A stretch of DNA of 64,000 nt from VAYN01 sp964540905 (GCA_964540905.1 CAZIOS010000014.1:1-64000); one strand, 5' to 3'. Counted from the first letter of the stretch, positions 23,856-32,956 are shown. Notes: a model not told the origin generated them from the letters alone. A program made the numbers and translations.

Positions 23856-25208
23856 TCAGGGATAGACCGAGCGCAGCCGCGCCGCCTCGGCGACGCGGGC
23901 GATGGCGACCGCCTGGCCGGCCTCGCGCCAACCGACCCCGTAGCGCTCGGCGGCAAGCGCGATTCGCTCGATCGCCGCCTCGAGATGGCCGCGCAACCGA
24001 CTGCCGACCTCGTTGGCATCCCAGGAGTAGCGCTGCTGGTCCTGGGCCCACTCGAAATAGCTGACGGTGACGCCGCCGGCGTTGGCGAGCAGGTCGGGGA
24101 CGATCGGGATGCCGCGGGCGGCGAGGATCGCGTCGGCCTCCGGCGTGGTCGGGCCGTTGGCGGCCTCGACGAGCAGGCGGCAGTCGATCCGCCCGGCGTT
24201 CTCGGCCGTGATCTGACACTCCAGGGCGGCCGGGACCAGGACCTCGCAGGGGGTCTCCAACATACCGCCGGCGCTGGTCGCGGTCCCGCCGGGGAAGCCA
24301 CGCAGGAAGCGATTCTCGGCGATCCACCCCAGCGCGGCGTCGACATCGATGCCGTCCGGGTTGACGATGCCGCCGGTGACGTCGCAGATCGCCACCACCC
24401 TGGCGCCGCGATCGAACATCTCCTTGGCGATCGTGCCGCCGACGTTGCCGAACCCCTGGATCGCGATGCGGGCGCTCGGCACCCCGATGCCGAGCCGATC
24501 CATCATCGCCTCAGCGCAGATCGTCGCCCCCAGTCCGGTGGCGGCCTTGCGCCCCTCGGTGCCGCCGAGCACCAGCGGCTTGCCGGTGACGATCCCCGGC
24601 GTCGGGTGCCCGACGTGCTGGGAGTAGGTGTCCATGAACCAGGACATCTCCCGCTCCCCGGTCGCCATGTCGGGGGCCGGGATGTCCTGGTCGGGACCGA
24701 TCACCGGCACCAGCTCGCTGGCGAAGCGACGCGTGATTCGCTCCATCTCGGCCGCCGAGAGCCGGTTGGGATCGCAGCGGACGCCGCCCTTGGCGCCGCC
24801 GAAGGGGAGGCCGAGCAGGGCGCACTTGAGGCTCATCCAGAGCGCCAGCGCCGCGCACTCGCCAAGCGAGACCCCGGGCGCGTAGCGGACGCCGCCCTTG
24901 GTCGGCCCAAGCGCCGAGGTGTGCTGGACGCGGTAGCCGGTGAAGCTCTCGATCTCGCCGCTGTCGCGGCGGATCGGGAAGTTGGCGACGATCGCCCGGC
25001 GTGGCTCCAGCAGGCGGGCGCGAGCATCGGGATTGAGATCGAGCAGGTCGGCGGCGCGGTTGAACTGGGTCACCGCCACCCGCCAGAGCTCAGAGCGCCA
25101 CTCGTTGCCGGGCGAGACCTCGTGGGCCTCGCCGGCGAGGACGCTGTCCCAGCCGCCGCTGCCACGACGCTCGACTCCGCCCGGCGGGCTGTCGATCGAC
25201 TCAGCCAC
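23856..25208 (-). CDS. Glutamate dehydrogenase (Glu/Leu/Phe/Val family)
   Basis: Oxidative deamination of glutamate, or its reverse; 450 residues, normal length. Motifs are FTGYRVQHTSALGPTKGGVR (first Lys), GLPFGGAKGGVRCDP (catalytic Lys), PAPDMATGEREMSWF, KPLVLGGTEGRKAATGLG, and the Rossmann IQGFGNVGGTIAKE with a C-terminal half ending LANAGGVTVSYFEW. The GTG start at 25208 overlaps the stop of the HD-GYP gene. It sits between two signalling genes in one direction, unusual company for a metabolic enzyme. Cofactor preference (NAD or NADP) is not clear. Confidence 0.92.
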   Translation of the reverse strand: MAESIDSPPGGVERRGSGGWDSVLAGEAHEVSPGNEWRSELWRVAVTQFNRAADLLDLNPDARARLLEPRRAIVANFPIRRDSGEIESFTGYRVQHTSALGPTKGGVRYAPGVSLGECAALALWMSLKCALLGLPFGGAKGGVRCDPNRLSAAEMERITRRFASELVPVIGPDQDIPAPDMATGEREMSWFMDTYSQHVGHPTPGIVTGKPLVLGGTEGRKAATGLGATICAEAMMDRLGIGVPSARIAIQGFGNVGGTIAKEMFDRGARVVAICDVTGGIVNPDGIDVDAALGWIAENRFLRGFPGGTATSAGGMLETPCEVLVPAALECQITAENAGRIDCRLLVEAANGPTTPEADAILAARGIPIVPDLLANAGGVTVSYFEWAQDQQRYSWDANEVGSRLRGHLEAAIERIALAAERYGVGWREAGQAVAIARVAEAARLRSVYP

Positions 25209-26601
25209 GGAGCGAGACCGCCTCGTCGAGATTGTCGAGCAGCAGGTCGACAAGCGCGGGGTCGAAGTGCGTGCCGCGGCCCTCGCGAATGATCGCGATC
25301 GCCTCCTCCAGCGGCATCGCCGGTCGGTAGCTGCGGTCGCTGAGCAGGGCGTCGAAGACGTCGGCGACGGCGACGATCCGCGCCTCAAGCGGGATCTCCT
25401 CGCTCCGCAACCCCTGTGGGTAGCCGTCGCCATCCCAACGCTCGTGGTGGCTCAGCGCGATCGTCGCCGCCAGCTGCAGCAGGTCGCCCGTGGAGCCGGC
25501 GAGGATCTCGTGGCCGGCGGTCGTGTGGCGCTCCATCTCGGTCCGCTCCGCCGCCGTCAGCGGGCCGGCCTTGCGCAGGATCGCGTCGGGGGTCGCGACC
25601 TTGCCTACGTCGTGCATCGGCGCCGCCGCCCGCAGCAGCAGCACCCGCTCGCGCTCCAGCCCGCAGCGCTCCCCCAGTAACGCCGCCACCGTCGCCATCC
25701 GGTTGACGTGCTCGCCGGTGCCGGCGTCGTGGCGCTCGATCGCCTTTGAGAGGCGGTCGACGGTCTCCTGGCGTGAGGCCCGCAGCTCCTCGATCGCCCG
25801 CCGCTGGGCCTCGTTCAGCTCCTCGCGCAGGCGTTCGGCCTCGCCTTTCGCAGTCAGATCGGCGGCGATCCCGAAGATGCCGGTGATCTCATCGGTCTCG
25901 TCGCGGATCGGGAACTTGACGGTGAGAAACGTGCGCCTGGCCTCGCCGGCCAGCAGCACTTCCTCTTCTTCGAAGGTCTCTCCCCGCTCCAGCACCCGCG
26001 CGTCCGCCGCGGACGCGTCGGCGGCCTCTTCGAGGTCCAGTAGGTCCTCGGCCCGGCGACCGATCATCCCCCCCGGTGGCACCTCCATGATCTCGTGCAT
26101 GGCTCGGTTCGCAATCCGATAACGACGGTCTCGATCCTTGCTGAAGATCGGCACCGGCGCCCGTTCCACCAGCAGCTGCATCCGCTGCTCGAGCGTGCGG
26201 CTGCGGGCCTCCTGGGCCAGCTCGAGGTGGCAGCGGCGGACCGCGTTCATGGCCGCGATCAGGAGCTGACCCGGCCAGAACGGCTTCACCAGGTAGCCGT
26301 GGGCCCCGAAGTCGAAGGCCTGTTCGGCGATCGCCGGCGAATCCTCGCCGGTGACCAGCACCACCGCCGTGGTCGGATGCTCGGCGACGATCTCCTCAGC
26401 CAGGACCAGGCCCGACTCACCCGGCATCTCGATGTCGCAGAGCGCCAGGTCGAAGTCTGCCGCGGCGAGTGCGGCGCGAGCCTCGCCGACACTGCCGGCG
26501 AAGTGGCACTCGTAGCGATCGCCCAGGGTGCGGTCGATCAGGCGCAGGATGTCCGGTCGGTCGTCGGTCGCCAGAACCCGGCCTCTGGCTGGCGCGTCCA
26601 C
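25201..26601 (-). CDS. Receiver-PAS-HD-GYP protein (RpfG-like c-di-GMP phosphodiesterase)
   Basis: A 466-residue cytosolic response regulator. Residues 8-120 are a receiver (VLATDDRPDILRL, phosphoacceptor Asp in LALCDIEMPGE, Lys in YLVKPF). About 140-260 is a PAS domain (PVPIFSKDRDRRYRIANRAM). A short coiled stretch leads to an HD-GYP domain from about 280: HDAGTGEHVNRMATVA, APMHDVGKVATPD, LSHHERWDGDGYPQGL and ADVFDALLSDRSYRPAM. The HD and GYP signatures are complete, so cyclic-di-GMP hydrolysis is likely. It lies 5 bp after a hybrid kinase in the same direction, its probable phosphodonor. Confidence 0.92.
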   Translation of the reverse strand: MDAPARGRVLATDDRPDILRLIDRTLGDRYECHFAGSVGEARAALAAADFDLALCDIEMPGESGLVLAEEIVAEHPTTAVVLVTGEDSPAIAEQAFDFGAHGYLVKPFWPGQLLIAAMNAVRRCHLELAQEARSRTLEQRMQLLVERAPVPIFSKDRDRRYRIANRAMHEIMEVPPGGMIGRRAEDLLDLEEAADASAADARVLERGETFEEEEVLLAGEARRTFLTVKFPIRDETDEITGIFGIAADLTAKGEAERLREELNEAQRRAIEELRASRQETVDRLSKAIERHDAGTGEHVNRMATVAALLGERCGLERERVLLLRAAAPMHDVGKVATPDAILRKAGPLTAAERTEMERHTTAGHEILAGSTGDLLQLAATIALSHHERWDGDGYPQGLRSEEIPLEARIVAVADVFDALLSDRSYRPAMPLEEAIAIIREGRGTHFDPALVDLLLDNLDEAVSLRG

Positions 26602-26606
26602 CTCGC

Positions 26607-28232
26607 CTAACTCTTTCCGCGATCGGCGCCAGGACGGTCGAGCAAAGCTCGAATGACCCGCAACAGCTCGCTGGCGCTGAACGGCTTCTCGATGAAGGCG
26701 CTGCCGTTCTGCTCGGCCAGGGCTTCCGGCGCCAGCACCTCGTGGCTGTAGCCGGACATGAAGACAACGGTGAGCTTCGGTCGCAGCGCTTTTGCCCGAT
26801 CGACCAGCTCGGTGCCGAGCATCTCGGGCATGATCACGTCGGTCAGCAGCAGGTCGATCGCCTGTCCGGGGCGGCCGCAGACCTCGAGCGCCTCCTCGCC
26901 GCCACCGGTGGCGATCACCGAGTAGCCGTTCTTGGTCAGGATCCGCTCGGCCATCCGCCGCACGTCGGGCTCATCCTCGACCACCAGAATCACCTCGCCG
27001 TCGCCCCCGGGCCGTGGATCAGCATGTGACTCGCTCTCGACGGCCTCGCCCTGGCTGGCCGGGAGGTGGACCTTCACCGTAGTGCCCATGCCGGGCTCGG
27101 AGTAGACGTCGATCCGGCCGCCAACACCGGTGACGATTCCATAGACGGTGGCCAGGCCGAGCCCGGTACCGTCCTCCTTGGTGGTGAAGAAGGGCTCGAA
27201 GACGCGCTCGACCGTCTCCGCGTCCATGCCCACTCCGGTGTCGCTCACCTTCAGCCGCACGTAGGCCCCGGGCTCGGTGTCGGGATGCATGTAGGCGTAC
27301 TCCTCGTCGAGGTCGGCCGGTTCCACCTCGACCACCAGGCGGCCACCGTCGGGCATCGCGTCGCGCGCATTGACGGCGAGGTTGACCAGGACCTGCTCGA
27401 GCTGGCCCGGGTCCATTTCGACCGGCAGCCGCTCCTCGCCGAAGTGCGTCTGCAGCTCGACCCGCTCGCCGAGCGCCCGCCGCAGCAGGTTCTCGAGGTC
27501 GGCGACGACATCGCGCAGGTAGAGCACTTCCGGCTTGACGACCTCGCGGCGGCTGAAGATCAGCAGCTGCCGAGTCAGCGTCGCCGCCCGTTCGGCGGCG
27601 CGGCGGATTTCCTCGACGTCGTCGTGCGTCGGAGAGCCGGCGGGAAGCTCGTCGGCGACGAACTCGGCGTAGTTGAGGATGACGCCGAGGATGTTGTTGA
27701 AGTCGTGGGCGATCCCGCCGGCGAGCTGGCCGACGCTCTCAAGCCGGCGGGCGCGATCGAGCTGACGCTGCATCAGTTCCTCGCGCTCACCCTCCGCGCG
27801 CTCGCTGACGTCGCGTACGGCGGCCATCGCCAGCCTGCCATCGTCGGTCTCGATCGAGGAGAGCGAGATCTCGGCCGGGAACTCGCTGCCGTCCCGCCGC
27901 CGCCCGTACAGCGTCAGGCCGGCGCCCATCGGCCGCGTCCGCGGCTCGGCGAAGTAATCGGCGCGGTGACCGGGATGGGTGTCGCGGAAGCGCTCCGGGA
28001 CGAGCACCTCGACGGAGCGCCCGAGCAGATCCTCGCGCGGGTAGCCGAAGAGCGCCTCGGTCTGACTGTTGACGAGGACTATCTGACCTCTGTCATCAAT
28101 TCCGACGAAAGCGTCGGGTGCCGCCTCGAGCAGCTGCTCGAAGGTGGAGCTCGTGGTTCGGGACGTGGCTCCGTCTCCCTTCAATAACCGGCACACCGCC
28201 TGCGGCGGTTGCTCAGCTATCCGAATGTACAT
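26607..28232 (-). CDS. Cytosolic PAS hybrid histidine kinase
   Basis: A 541-residue kinase without membrane helices. PAS domain about 30-145 (LEAAPDAFVGIDDRGQIVLV, GYPREDLLGRSVEVLVPERF). Phosphoacceptor His176 lies in GGIAHDFNNILGV, which again puts it in the HDFNN subgroup. ATPase motifs are VNLAVNARDAMPDGG, DTGVGMD, EPFFTTKEDGTGLGL. A receiver from about 420 has VVEDEPDVRRMAE, phosphoacceptor Asp in LLLTDVIMPE, and Lys in FIEKPF. It is the first gene of a minus-strand run: kinase, HD-GYP, dehydrogenase, damaged regulator. The first 25 residues are poorly conserved, so the start is uncertain. Confidence 0.9.
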   Translation of the reverse strand: MYIRIAEQPPQAVCRLLKGDGATSRTTSSTFEQLLEAAPDAFVGIDDRGQIVLVNSQTEALFGYPREDLLGRSVEVLVPERFRDTHPGHRADYFAEPRTRPMGAGLTLYGRRRDGSEFPAEISLSSIETDDGRLAMAAVRDVSERAEGEREELMQRQLDRARRLESVGQLAGGIAHDFNNILGVILNYAEFVADELPAGSPTHDDVEEIRRAAERAATLTRQLLIFSRREVVKPEVLYLRDVVADLENLLRRALGERVELQTHFGEERLPVEMDPGQLEQVLVNLAVNARDAMPDGGRLVVEVEPADLDEEYAYMHPDTEPGAYVRLKVSDTGVGMDAETVERVFEPFFTTKEDGTGLGLATVYGIVTGVGGRIDVYSEPGMGTTVKVHLPASQGEAVESESHADPRPGGDGEVILVVEDEPDVRRMAERILTKNGYSVIATGGGEEALEVCGRPGQAIDLLLTDVIMPEMLGTELVDRAKALRPKLTVVFMSGYSHEVLAPEALAEQNGSAFIEKPFSASELLRVIRALLDRPGADRGKS

Positions 28233-28505
28233 CCTTTGAGTGCCTTAAAGGGAACAGATCGTTTCGCCGATGGTTCGTTACCGTCGCCGCGTGGGCGACG
28301 CCACGCATTCTGCGAAGCTGCTCGTCGATCAGCGGTTTGACGTTCGAGGGGAGCCCACGGTCCGCAGCTTCGAGCCGACGACGGTCAGCAGCGGATGCTG
28401 AGCGCCGACCTTGTCGACAGATGACCTTTTCCGAGCTCGTGCCGCAGCCGGCCACCAACACCAGGTGGCAGCTCCAACGACGCAGGTCAGAACAGCTTTG
28501 ACGCC
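28233..28505. other. Intergenic region between divergent kinase and TasA-like operon
   Basis: About 270 bp. Open frames here are short and show no family resemblance. A GTTCGTTACCG-containing stretch next to the kinase start and a GC-rich middle section are all that can be described. The kinase promoter must be here; I cannot place it with confidence. Confidence 0.4.
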
Positions 28506-28572
28506 GATACGCGACTGATACCTCGAGGCCAACGGAACGGCTCCGAGCGGGGCGCAGTGTGGGTGGGGCAAG
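28506..28572 (+). promoter_or_regulatory. Tandem GATAC regulatory region of the TasA-sipW-Ig operon
   Basis: GATAC half-sites start at 28506 and 28517 (11 bp apart). GCTCC starts at 28540 (+23 from the second half-site) and GGGTG at 28561 (+44), matching the two other copies exactly in spacing. GGAAC precedes GCTCC at 28534. An AGGAGG site lies before the ATG at 28600. Confidence 0.7.
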
Positions 28573-28599
28573 CAATCCACTCCCAAGGAGGAGCCCCAC

Positions 28600-29127
28600 A
28601 TGCACTACCTGTCCCAGCATCCCAAGCGAGCGCTCATCGCCCTGGCGACCGCGCTCGTCGCCTCGGTGGCGGCGATCGGCTCAGGAGCCGACTTCAGCTC
28701 CCACAGCGCCAATCCGGCCAACACGTTCAGCTCCGGCACCCTGGTCCAGTCGAACTCGAAGAACGGGGTGGCGATCGTCACCGGTTCCAACCTCAAGCCG
28801 GGCGACTCGCGCAGCGGCGAAGTCACGATCACCAACACCGGTTCGCTCGCCGGCACCTTCAAGCTGATGGAAGCAAACGCCGCCAACAGCTTCGGCGCCG
28901 GCGACATGACGGTGATGATCGAAGACGTCAGCGGTGCCAAACCGGTCAGCGTCTACAGCGGTGAAATCGGCAAGGTGCCGGCGGCCGGCATCGGGCTCGG
29001 CAGCTTCGCCGCCGGCGAAGCCCGCACCTACCGCTTCACCGCCACGTTCGCCAAGGAAGCCCCCAACAGCGACCAGGGCAAGGCCGCCAGGGCGGACTAC
29101 GAATGGGACGCGGTCCCCACCGCATGA
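28600..29127 (+). CDS. Secreted TasA/camelysin-like protein
   Basis: A 175-residue exported protein of the TasA/CalY type, whose members form surface fibres or act as biofilm matrix proteins in Bacillus. The N-terminus is a signal peptide: KRALIALATALVASVAAIGS followed by GADFSSHS, where TasA-like precursors are cut by SipW. The mature part has the family layout TFSSGTLVQ, ITNTGSLAGTFKLME, GDMTVMIEDVSG, YSGEIGKVPAAGIGLGSFAA and TYRFTATF. It is followed, with an ATGA overlap, by a SipW-like signal peptidase, which is strong context for the assignment. Polymerisation is not shown by sequence. Confidence 0.85.
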   Translation: MHYLSQHPKRALIALATALVASVAAIGSGADFSSHSANPANTFSSGTLVQSNSKNGVAIVTGSNLKPGDSRSGEVTITNTGSLAGTFKLMEANAANSFGAGDMTVMIEDVSGAKPVSVYSGEIGKVPAAGIGLGSFAAGEARTYRFTATFAKEAPNSDQGKAARADYEWDAVPTA

Positions 29128-29693
29128 CCCTCCTGAAGGCAACGCGGACGGCGGTCGTCGCTCTGGCGGCCGTCGTCTGCATCGCCCTCGGCGTGGCCAC
29201 GTTGGCGCCGGCGGCGCTCGGCCTCCAGCACTACGTGATCGTCGGCGGCTCGATGGGAGGGACGATCGACCGCGGCTCGGTCGTCTTCGACCGCGAAGTC
29301 CCGGTCGCCAGCCTGCGGGTCGGCGACGTCATCACCTACAGCCCCCCGGCGAGCGCCGGCGCCGCCGACTCGACCGGACTCGTCACCCACCGAATCCACT
29401 CGATTCGCGAGGTCAACGGCAAGCGCGTCTTCCGCACCAAGGGCGATGCCAACCGGGCTCCGGACCCCTGGACCTTCACCCTCGACCAGCCGCGACAGGC
29501 CGAGGTCGTCGCCCACGTCCCCTACCTCGGCTACGCGCTGGCGGCGCTGCAGATCCGCTGGGTGCGGATGCTGGCGATCGGCCTGCCGGCGCTGGCGATC
29601 GCCGTCGCGGTCCTTGCCGGCCTCCTCCGCGACGCCCGCGCCGAGCGCCGCCAGGAAGAAGCGGCGCTGACCGGCGCCGCCGAGCTGGGCTGA
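29124..29693 (+). CDS. sipW: SipW-like (ER-type) signal peptidase I
   Basis: A 189-residue membrane serine protease that should process the adjacent TasA-like precursor. A first membrane helix (VVALAAVVCIALGVATLAP) is followed by the nucleophile Ser43 in VGGSMGGTID. The ER/archaeal-type catalytic His is His89 in VTHRIHS, in place of the bacterial Lys, and the acidic residue is Asp108 in RTKGDANRAPDPW. A second helix near the C-terminus (MLAIGLPALAIAVAVLAGLL) ends before a charged tail. The usual Pro of 'SMxPT' is Gly here. The ATG overlaps the TasA-like stop, and the Ig-repeat gene follows 3 bp later. Confidence 0.92.
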   Translation: MTLLKATRTAVVALAAVVCIALGVATLAPAALGLQHYVIVGGSMGGTIDRGSVVFDREVPVASLRVGDVITYSPPASAGAADSTGLVTHRIHSIREVNGKRVFRTKGDANRAPDPWTFTLDQPRQAEVVAHVPYLGYALAALQIRWVRMLAIGLPALAIAVAVLAGLLRDARAERRQEEAALTGAAELG

Positions 29694-29696
29694 TCG

Positions 29697-31253
29697 ATGA
29701 GGCCGGGACGCCGAGATCGCGGGGGCAGGACGGCAGGCTGGCTCCCCCTTTCCTGCCTGCTGCTTGCCCTCGCGGTCTCGGCGACCGGCCTCTCCGGCGC
29801 CAACTTCTCGACCGCCACCAGCAACCGCGGCGGCGAACTCGCCGCCGCGGCCGATTGGGTGCCGCCGCTGGTCTCCCTGGCCGAACCGGAAACGGCGATC
29901 CGCGGCAGCGTCCAGCTGGTCGCCAGCGCCTCGGACCCTTACGGCTCCGGGGTCGCCTCGGTGCGGATCGAACGCTCGCCCGCCGCCGCCAACAGCTGGA
30001 CGGCGATCTGCACCGCGACCGCCGCGCCCTACGCCTGCACGCTCGACACCACCGCGCTCGCCAACGGCTCCTACGACCTGCGCGCGGTCGCCACCGACCG
30101 CGCCGGCTTCGTCTCCACCGACCTCGTCCCCGAAGTCGAAGTCGACAACAAACCCCCGAGCGCGACCATGCTCGACCCCGGATCGCCGCTCTCCGGGACC
30201 GTCACCCTCGCCGCCGAAGCCAGCGACGCCGACTCCGGGGTGGCGGCGGTGACGATCCAACGCTCGCCTACCGGCAAATCGACCTGGAGCGAAGTCTGCA
30301 CCGCCACCGTGCCGCCCTACTCCTGCCGCTTCGACACCCACACCGTCGCCGAAGGCAGCTACGACTTCCGCGCGCTCGCGACCGACAATGCCGGCAACTC
30401 CGCCGCCTCCGCCACGGTCGCCAACCGGCGCATCGACAACACGGTCAGCTCGGTCTCGCTCGAAGACCCCGGCGCCTACCTGCGCGGCAGCGTCAACCTG
30501 CTCGCCAACGCCTCCTCGACCGCCGGCGTGGCGGCGGTGACGATCCAGCGCTCGCCCGCCGGCAAGTCGACCTGGACCGAAATCTGCCGCGACACCACGT
30601 CCCCCTACGGCTGCGCCTGGAACACGACCGCCGTCGCCGACGGCTCCTATGACCTGCGCGCGGTGCTCACCACCGGCAGCGGCAGCGTGCTCAACTCCAC
30701 CGTGGTCGCTGCCCGCCAGGTCGACAACACGCCCGTGCACGGGCTCGACGTGCAGGCCGCAAACCACAGCGGCGGCACCGCCGGCCGGATCGAAGCCGGC
30801 GACAGCATCTCCTTCACCTACAGCGACCTGATGAGCCCCGGCTCGATCCTGCCCGGCTGGAGCGGCGCCACCCCGGCGCCGATCTACCTGCGGGTGCGGG
30901 ACGGCAACCTGCTCGGGAGCGGCAGCTCCGGCGACACCCTGCAGTTCTCCAGCGACGCCGCCGGCAACAGCCAACTCCGCCTCGGCAGCGTCAACCTCCA
31001 CGCCAACGTCGTCAAGAGCAACAAGACCTCGACCTTCGCCGCCAGTGTCGCCATCGCCACCCAGCTCGTCGGCGGCGCCAACGTCAGCGTCGTCACGGTC
31101 ACCGTCGGCGCGCTGGCCTCGGGCTCGCCGCCGACGACTGCGGTCGCGGCGCAGATGGTCTGGACGCCGGCGGCGACGGCCACTGACCTCAGCGGCAACC
31201 CCTGCTCGGTGACGCCGGTCAGCGAGAGCGGCACCCTCGACCGCGACTTCTGA
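29697..31253 (+). CDS. Secreted Ig-like repeat protein
   Basis: A 518-residue exported protein. The N-terminus has a TasA-style signal segment (LPLSCLLLALAVSATGLSG followed by ANFSTATS), so it is a probable second SipW substrate. Three repeats of about 93 residues follow, each built as 'L.G.V.L.A.ASD..SGVA.VTIQRSP.GKSTW.E.C..T..PY.C..DT....G.YD.RA..TD..G'. A pair of Cys per repeat suggests a disulfide in each. The C-terminal 180 residues (DSISFTYSDLMSPGSILPGW) form a different beta-rich domain. There is no LPXTG motif or membrane tail. It is the last gene of the operon. A role in a surface fibre or adhesion is inference. Confidence 0.85.
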   Translation: MRPGRRDRGGRTAGWLPLSCLLLALAVSATGLSGANFSTATSNRGGELAAAADWVPPLVSLAEPETAIRGSVQLVASASDPYGSGVASVRIERSPAAANSWTAICTATAAPYACTLDTTALANGSYDLRAVATDRAGFVSTDLVPEVEVDNKPPSATMLDPGSPLSGTVTLAAEASDADSGVAAVTIQRSPTGKSTWSEVCTATVPPYSCRFDTHTVAEGSYDFRALATDNAGNSAASATVANRRIDNTVSSVSLEDPGAYLRGSVNLLANASSTAGVAAVTIQRSPAGKSTWTEICRDTTSPYGCAWNTTAVADGSYDLRAVLTTGSGSVLNSTVVAARQVDNTPVHGLDVQAANHSGGTAGRIEAGDSISFTYSDLMSPGSILPGWSGATPAPIYLRVRDGNLLGSGSSGDTLQFSSDAAGNSQLRLGSVNLHANVVKSNKTSTFAASVAIATQLVGGANVSVVTVTVGALASGSPPTTAVAAQMVWTPAATATDLSGNPCSVTPVSESGTLDRDF

Positions 31254-31261
31254 CGTCAGCC

Positions 31262-31328
31262 GATACCGCACTGATACGCGAAGGCGGGCGAAATTGCTCC
31301 CTGGCTGGACGACGCTGGGTGAAGCCAA
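31262..31328 (+). promoter_or_regulatory. Tandem GATAC regulatory region of the third TasA-like gene
   Basis: GATAC half-sites start at 31262 and 31273 (11 bp apart). GCTCC starts at 31296 (+23) and GGGTG at 31317 (+44). It begins 8 bp after the stop of the Ig-repeat gene; the palindrome CTGACGTCAG (31250-31259) overlaps that stop. Sequence identity to the copy at 22780 also extends between the blocks, which points to duplication. Confidence 0.7.
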
Positions 31329-31371
31329 TCCCAACCTGTCGCTCAGCGCATCTGAGCGCGAAGGAGCAACC

Positions 31372-31848
31372 ATGCGCCCCGACCTTCCCACCCCTCGCAA
31401 CGTCCGCAGCGCCGGTGCCCTCGTCACCGCGAACTTCCACGACGGGGTGGGGATCTTCACCGGATACGACCTCCGTCCCGGGGACATCCGCAGCGGCACG
31501 GTGATGATCGCCAACGTGGGTTCCGTTGCCGGCAGCTTCAGACTTTCCGAGGCCGCCGCCTCCAACACCTTTGCCCCCGGCGAGCTGACCCTGAGGATCG
31601 ACGACGTCACCAGCGGAGATCCCGCCACCGTCTTCGTCGGAGATATCGGCAGCCTGCCCTCCAACGGCATCGACCTCGGCTGCTTCGAGCCACGACAGTC
31701 GCACAGGTTCCGCTTTCTCACCATGCTCGACCTCAACTCGCACAGTGCCGGCCGGGGCCTGGGGGCCGGTGCCGCCTACGAGTGGGATTTCGCACCCGGC
31801 GAACCAGCGGCCGAGGTCAGCATCGCGACTTACCGGGCTGGACGATGA
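31372..31848 (+). CDS. TasA/camelysin-like protein without signal peptide
   Basis: A 158-residue paralogue of the proteins at 22895 and 28600, closest to the former (shared ESGTVMIAN-type region VMIANVGSVAGSFRLSE, ELTLRIDDVTSGD, FVGDIGSLPSNGIDLG, FRFLTMLDLNSHSAG). The ATG at 31372 follows an AAGGAG site. The N-terminus MRPDLPTPRNVRSAGALVTA has no hydrophobic core, so it is not a normal Sec substrate. It is tail-to-tail with an intact OmpR-type regulator gene 27 bp away, the same layout as the decayed copy at 22895-23846. Confidence 0.78.
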   Translation: MRPDLPTPRNVRSAGALVTANFHDGVGIFTGYDLRPGDIRSGTVMIANVGSVAGSFRLSEAAASNTFAPGELTLRIDDVTSGDPATVFVGDIGSLPSNGIDLGCFEPRQSHRFRFLTMLDLNSHSAGRGLGAGAAYEWDFAPGEPAAEVSIATYRAGR

Positions 31849-31875
31849 ACCCCACCAACGTCTGCCCAAGCACCC

Positions 31876-32582
31876 CTAGCGCAACGGCAAGTACCGGTAA
31901 CCGAAACCGCGCATCGTCTCGATCGCCTCGGCGTCTCCGAGCTTGCGCCGCAGGCGACTGACGTAGAGCTTGACCTGATCCGGCTGGACAAGCGGATCGC
32001 GCCAGGCCAGCTCGATCAGCTGGTCGGAGCTGAGAACCTGGCCGGGGTGGCGGACGAACGCCACCAGCAGGCGGAACTCGAGCGGCGTCAGCCGCAGCTC
32101 CTCCCCCCCGCGCGTGACCAGTCGCTGCTCATGGTCGACGGTCAGGCGCCGATCCGCGTAGATCTGGCCGAACCGCTCCATTTCCTCCGGCTTCGCCCCG
32201 CCGGCCCGGCGCAGCAGCGCCTCGACCCGCGCCGGCAGCTCCTCGTTGCCGAACGGCTTGGTCAGGTAGTCGTCGGCGCCACCGCGCAGGGCGCGCACCT
32301 TGTCGAGCTCCTGCCCCTTCGCGGTCAGCATCAGGACCGGCACCTCCCCCAACTCACGGATTCGCCCCAGGAGCTGCCAGCCGTCCATGCTCGGCAGGCC
32401 GATGTCGAGCACGACGAGGTCGGGTCGTTCCGCGTAGAGGAGGCGCAGGCCCTCGGCGCCGTCGGCGGCGACGAGGACGGTGTGCTTCCAGCCCTCGAGC
32501 ACCCGCTTGACCAGTTCGCAGAGGACGGGGTCGTCGTCGATCACCAGCACCTTCGCGCCTTCGAAACCCGCACCCGCCGCGA

Positions 32583-32586
<4 letters not shown>
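31876..32586 (-). CDS. OmpR/PhoB-family response regulator
   Basis: A 236-residue DNA-binding regulator. Receiver about 11-130: VLVIDDDPVLCELVK, phosphoacceptor Asp61 in LVVLDIGLPSMDGW, LMLTAKGQ (Thr) and DDYLTKPFGNEE (Lys). The winged-helix output runs from about 140 (LTVDHEQRLVTRGGEELRLT, VKLYVSRLRRKLGD, ETMRGFGYRYLPLR). Its start overlaps the stop of the next receiver gene (ATGA-type), which in turn overlaps the large kinase, so the three are co-translated. It is the best candidate for binding the three tandem GATAC sites, because this family binds direct repeats 11 bp apart. That link is inference. Confidence 0.92.

Positions 32587-32956
<370 letters not shown>

Noticed and set aside
28213..28620. 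A 135-codon minus-strand gene in the kinase/TasA gap
   Set aside because: It overlaps the conserved GATAC promoter and the TasA-like start, has no ribosome site and resembles no family.
29097..31736. An 879-codon minus-strand frame across the sipW and Ig-repeat genes
   Set aside because: Composition is Gly/Ala/Val/Arg-rich with no motifs, and it lies opposite three well-supported genes.
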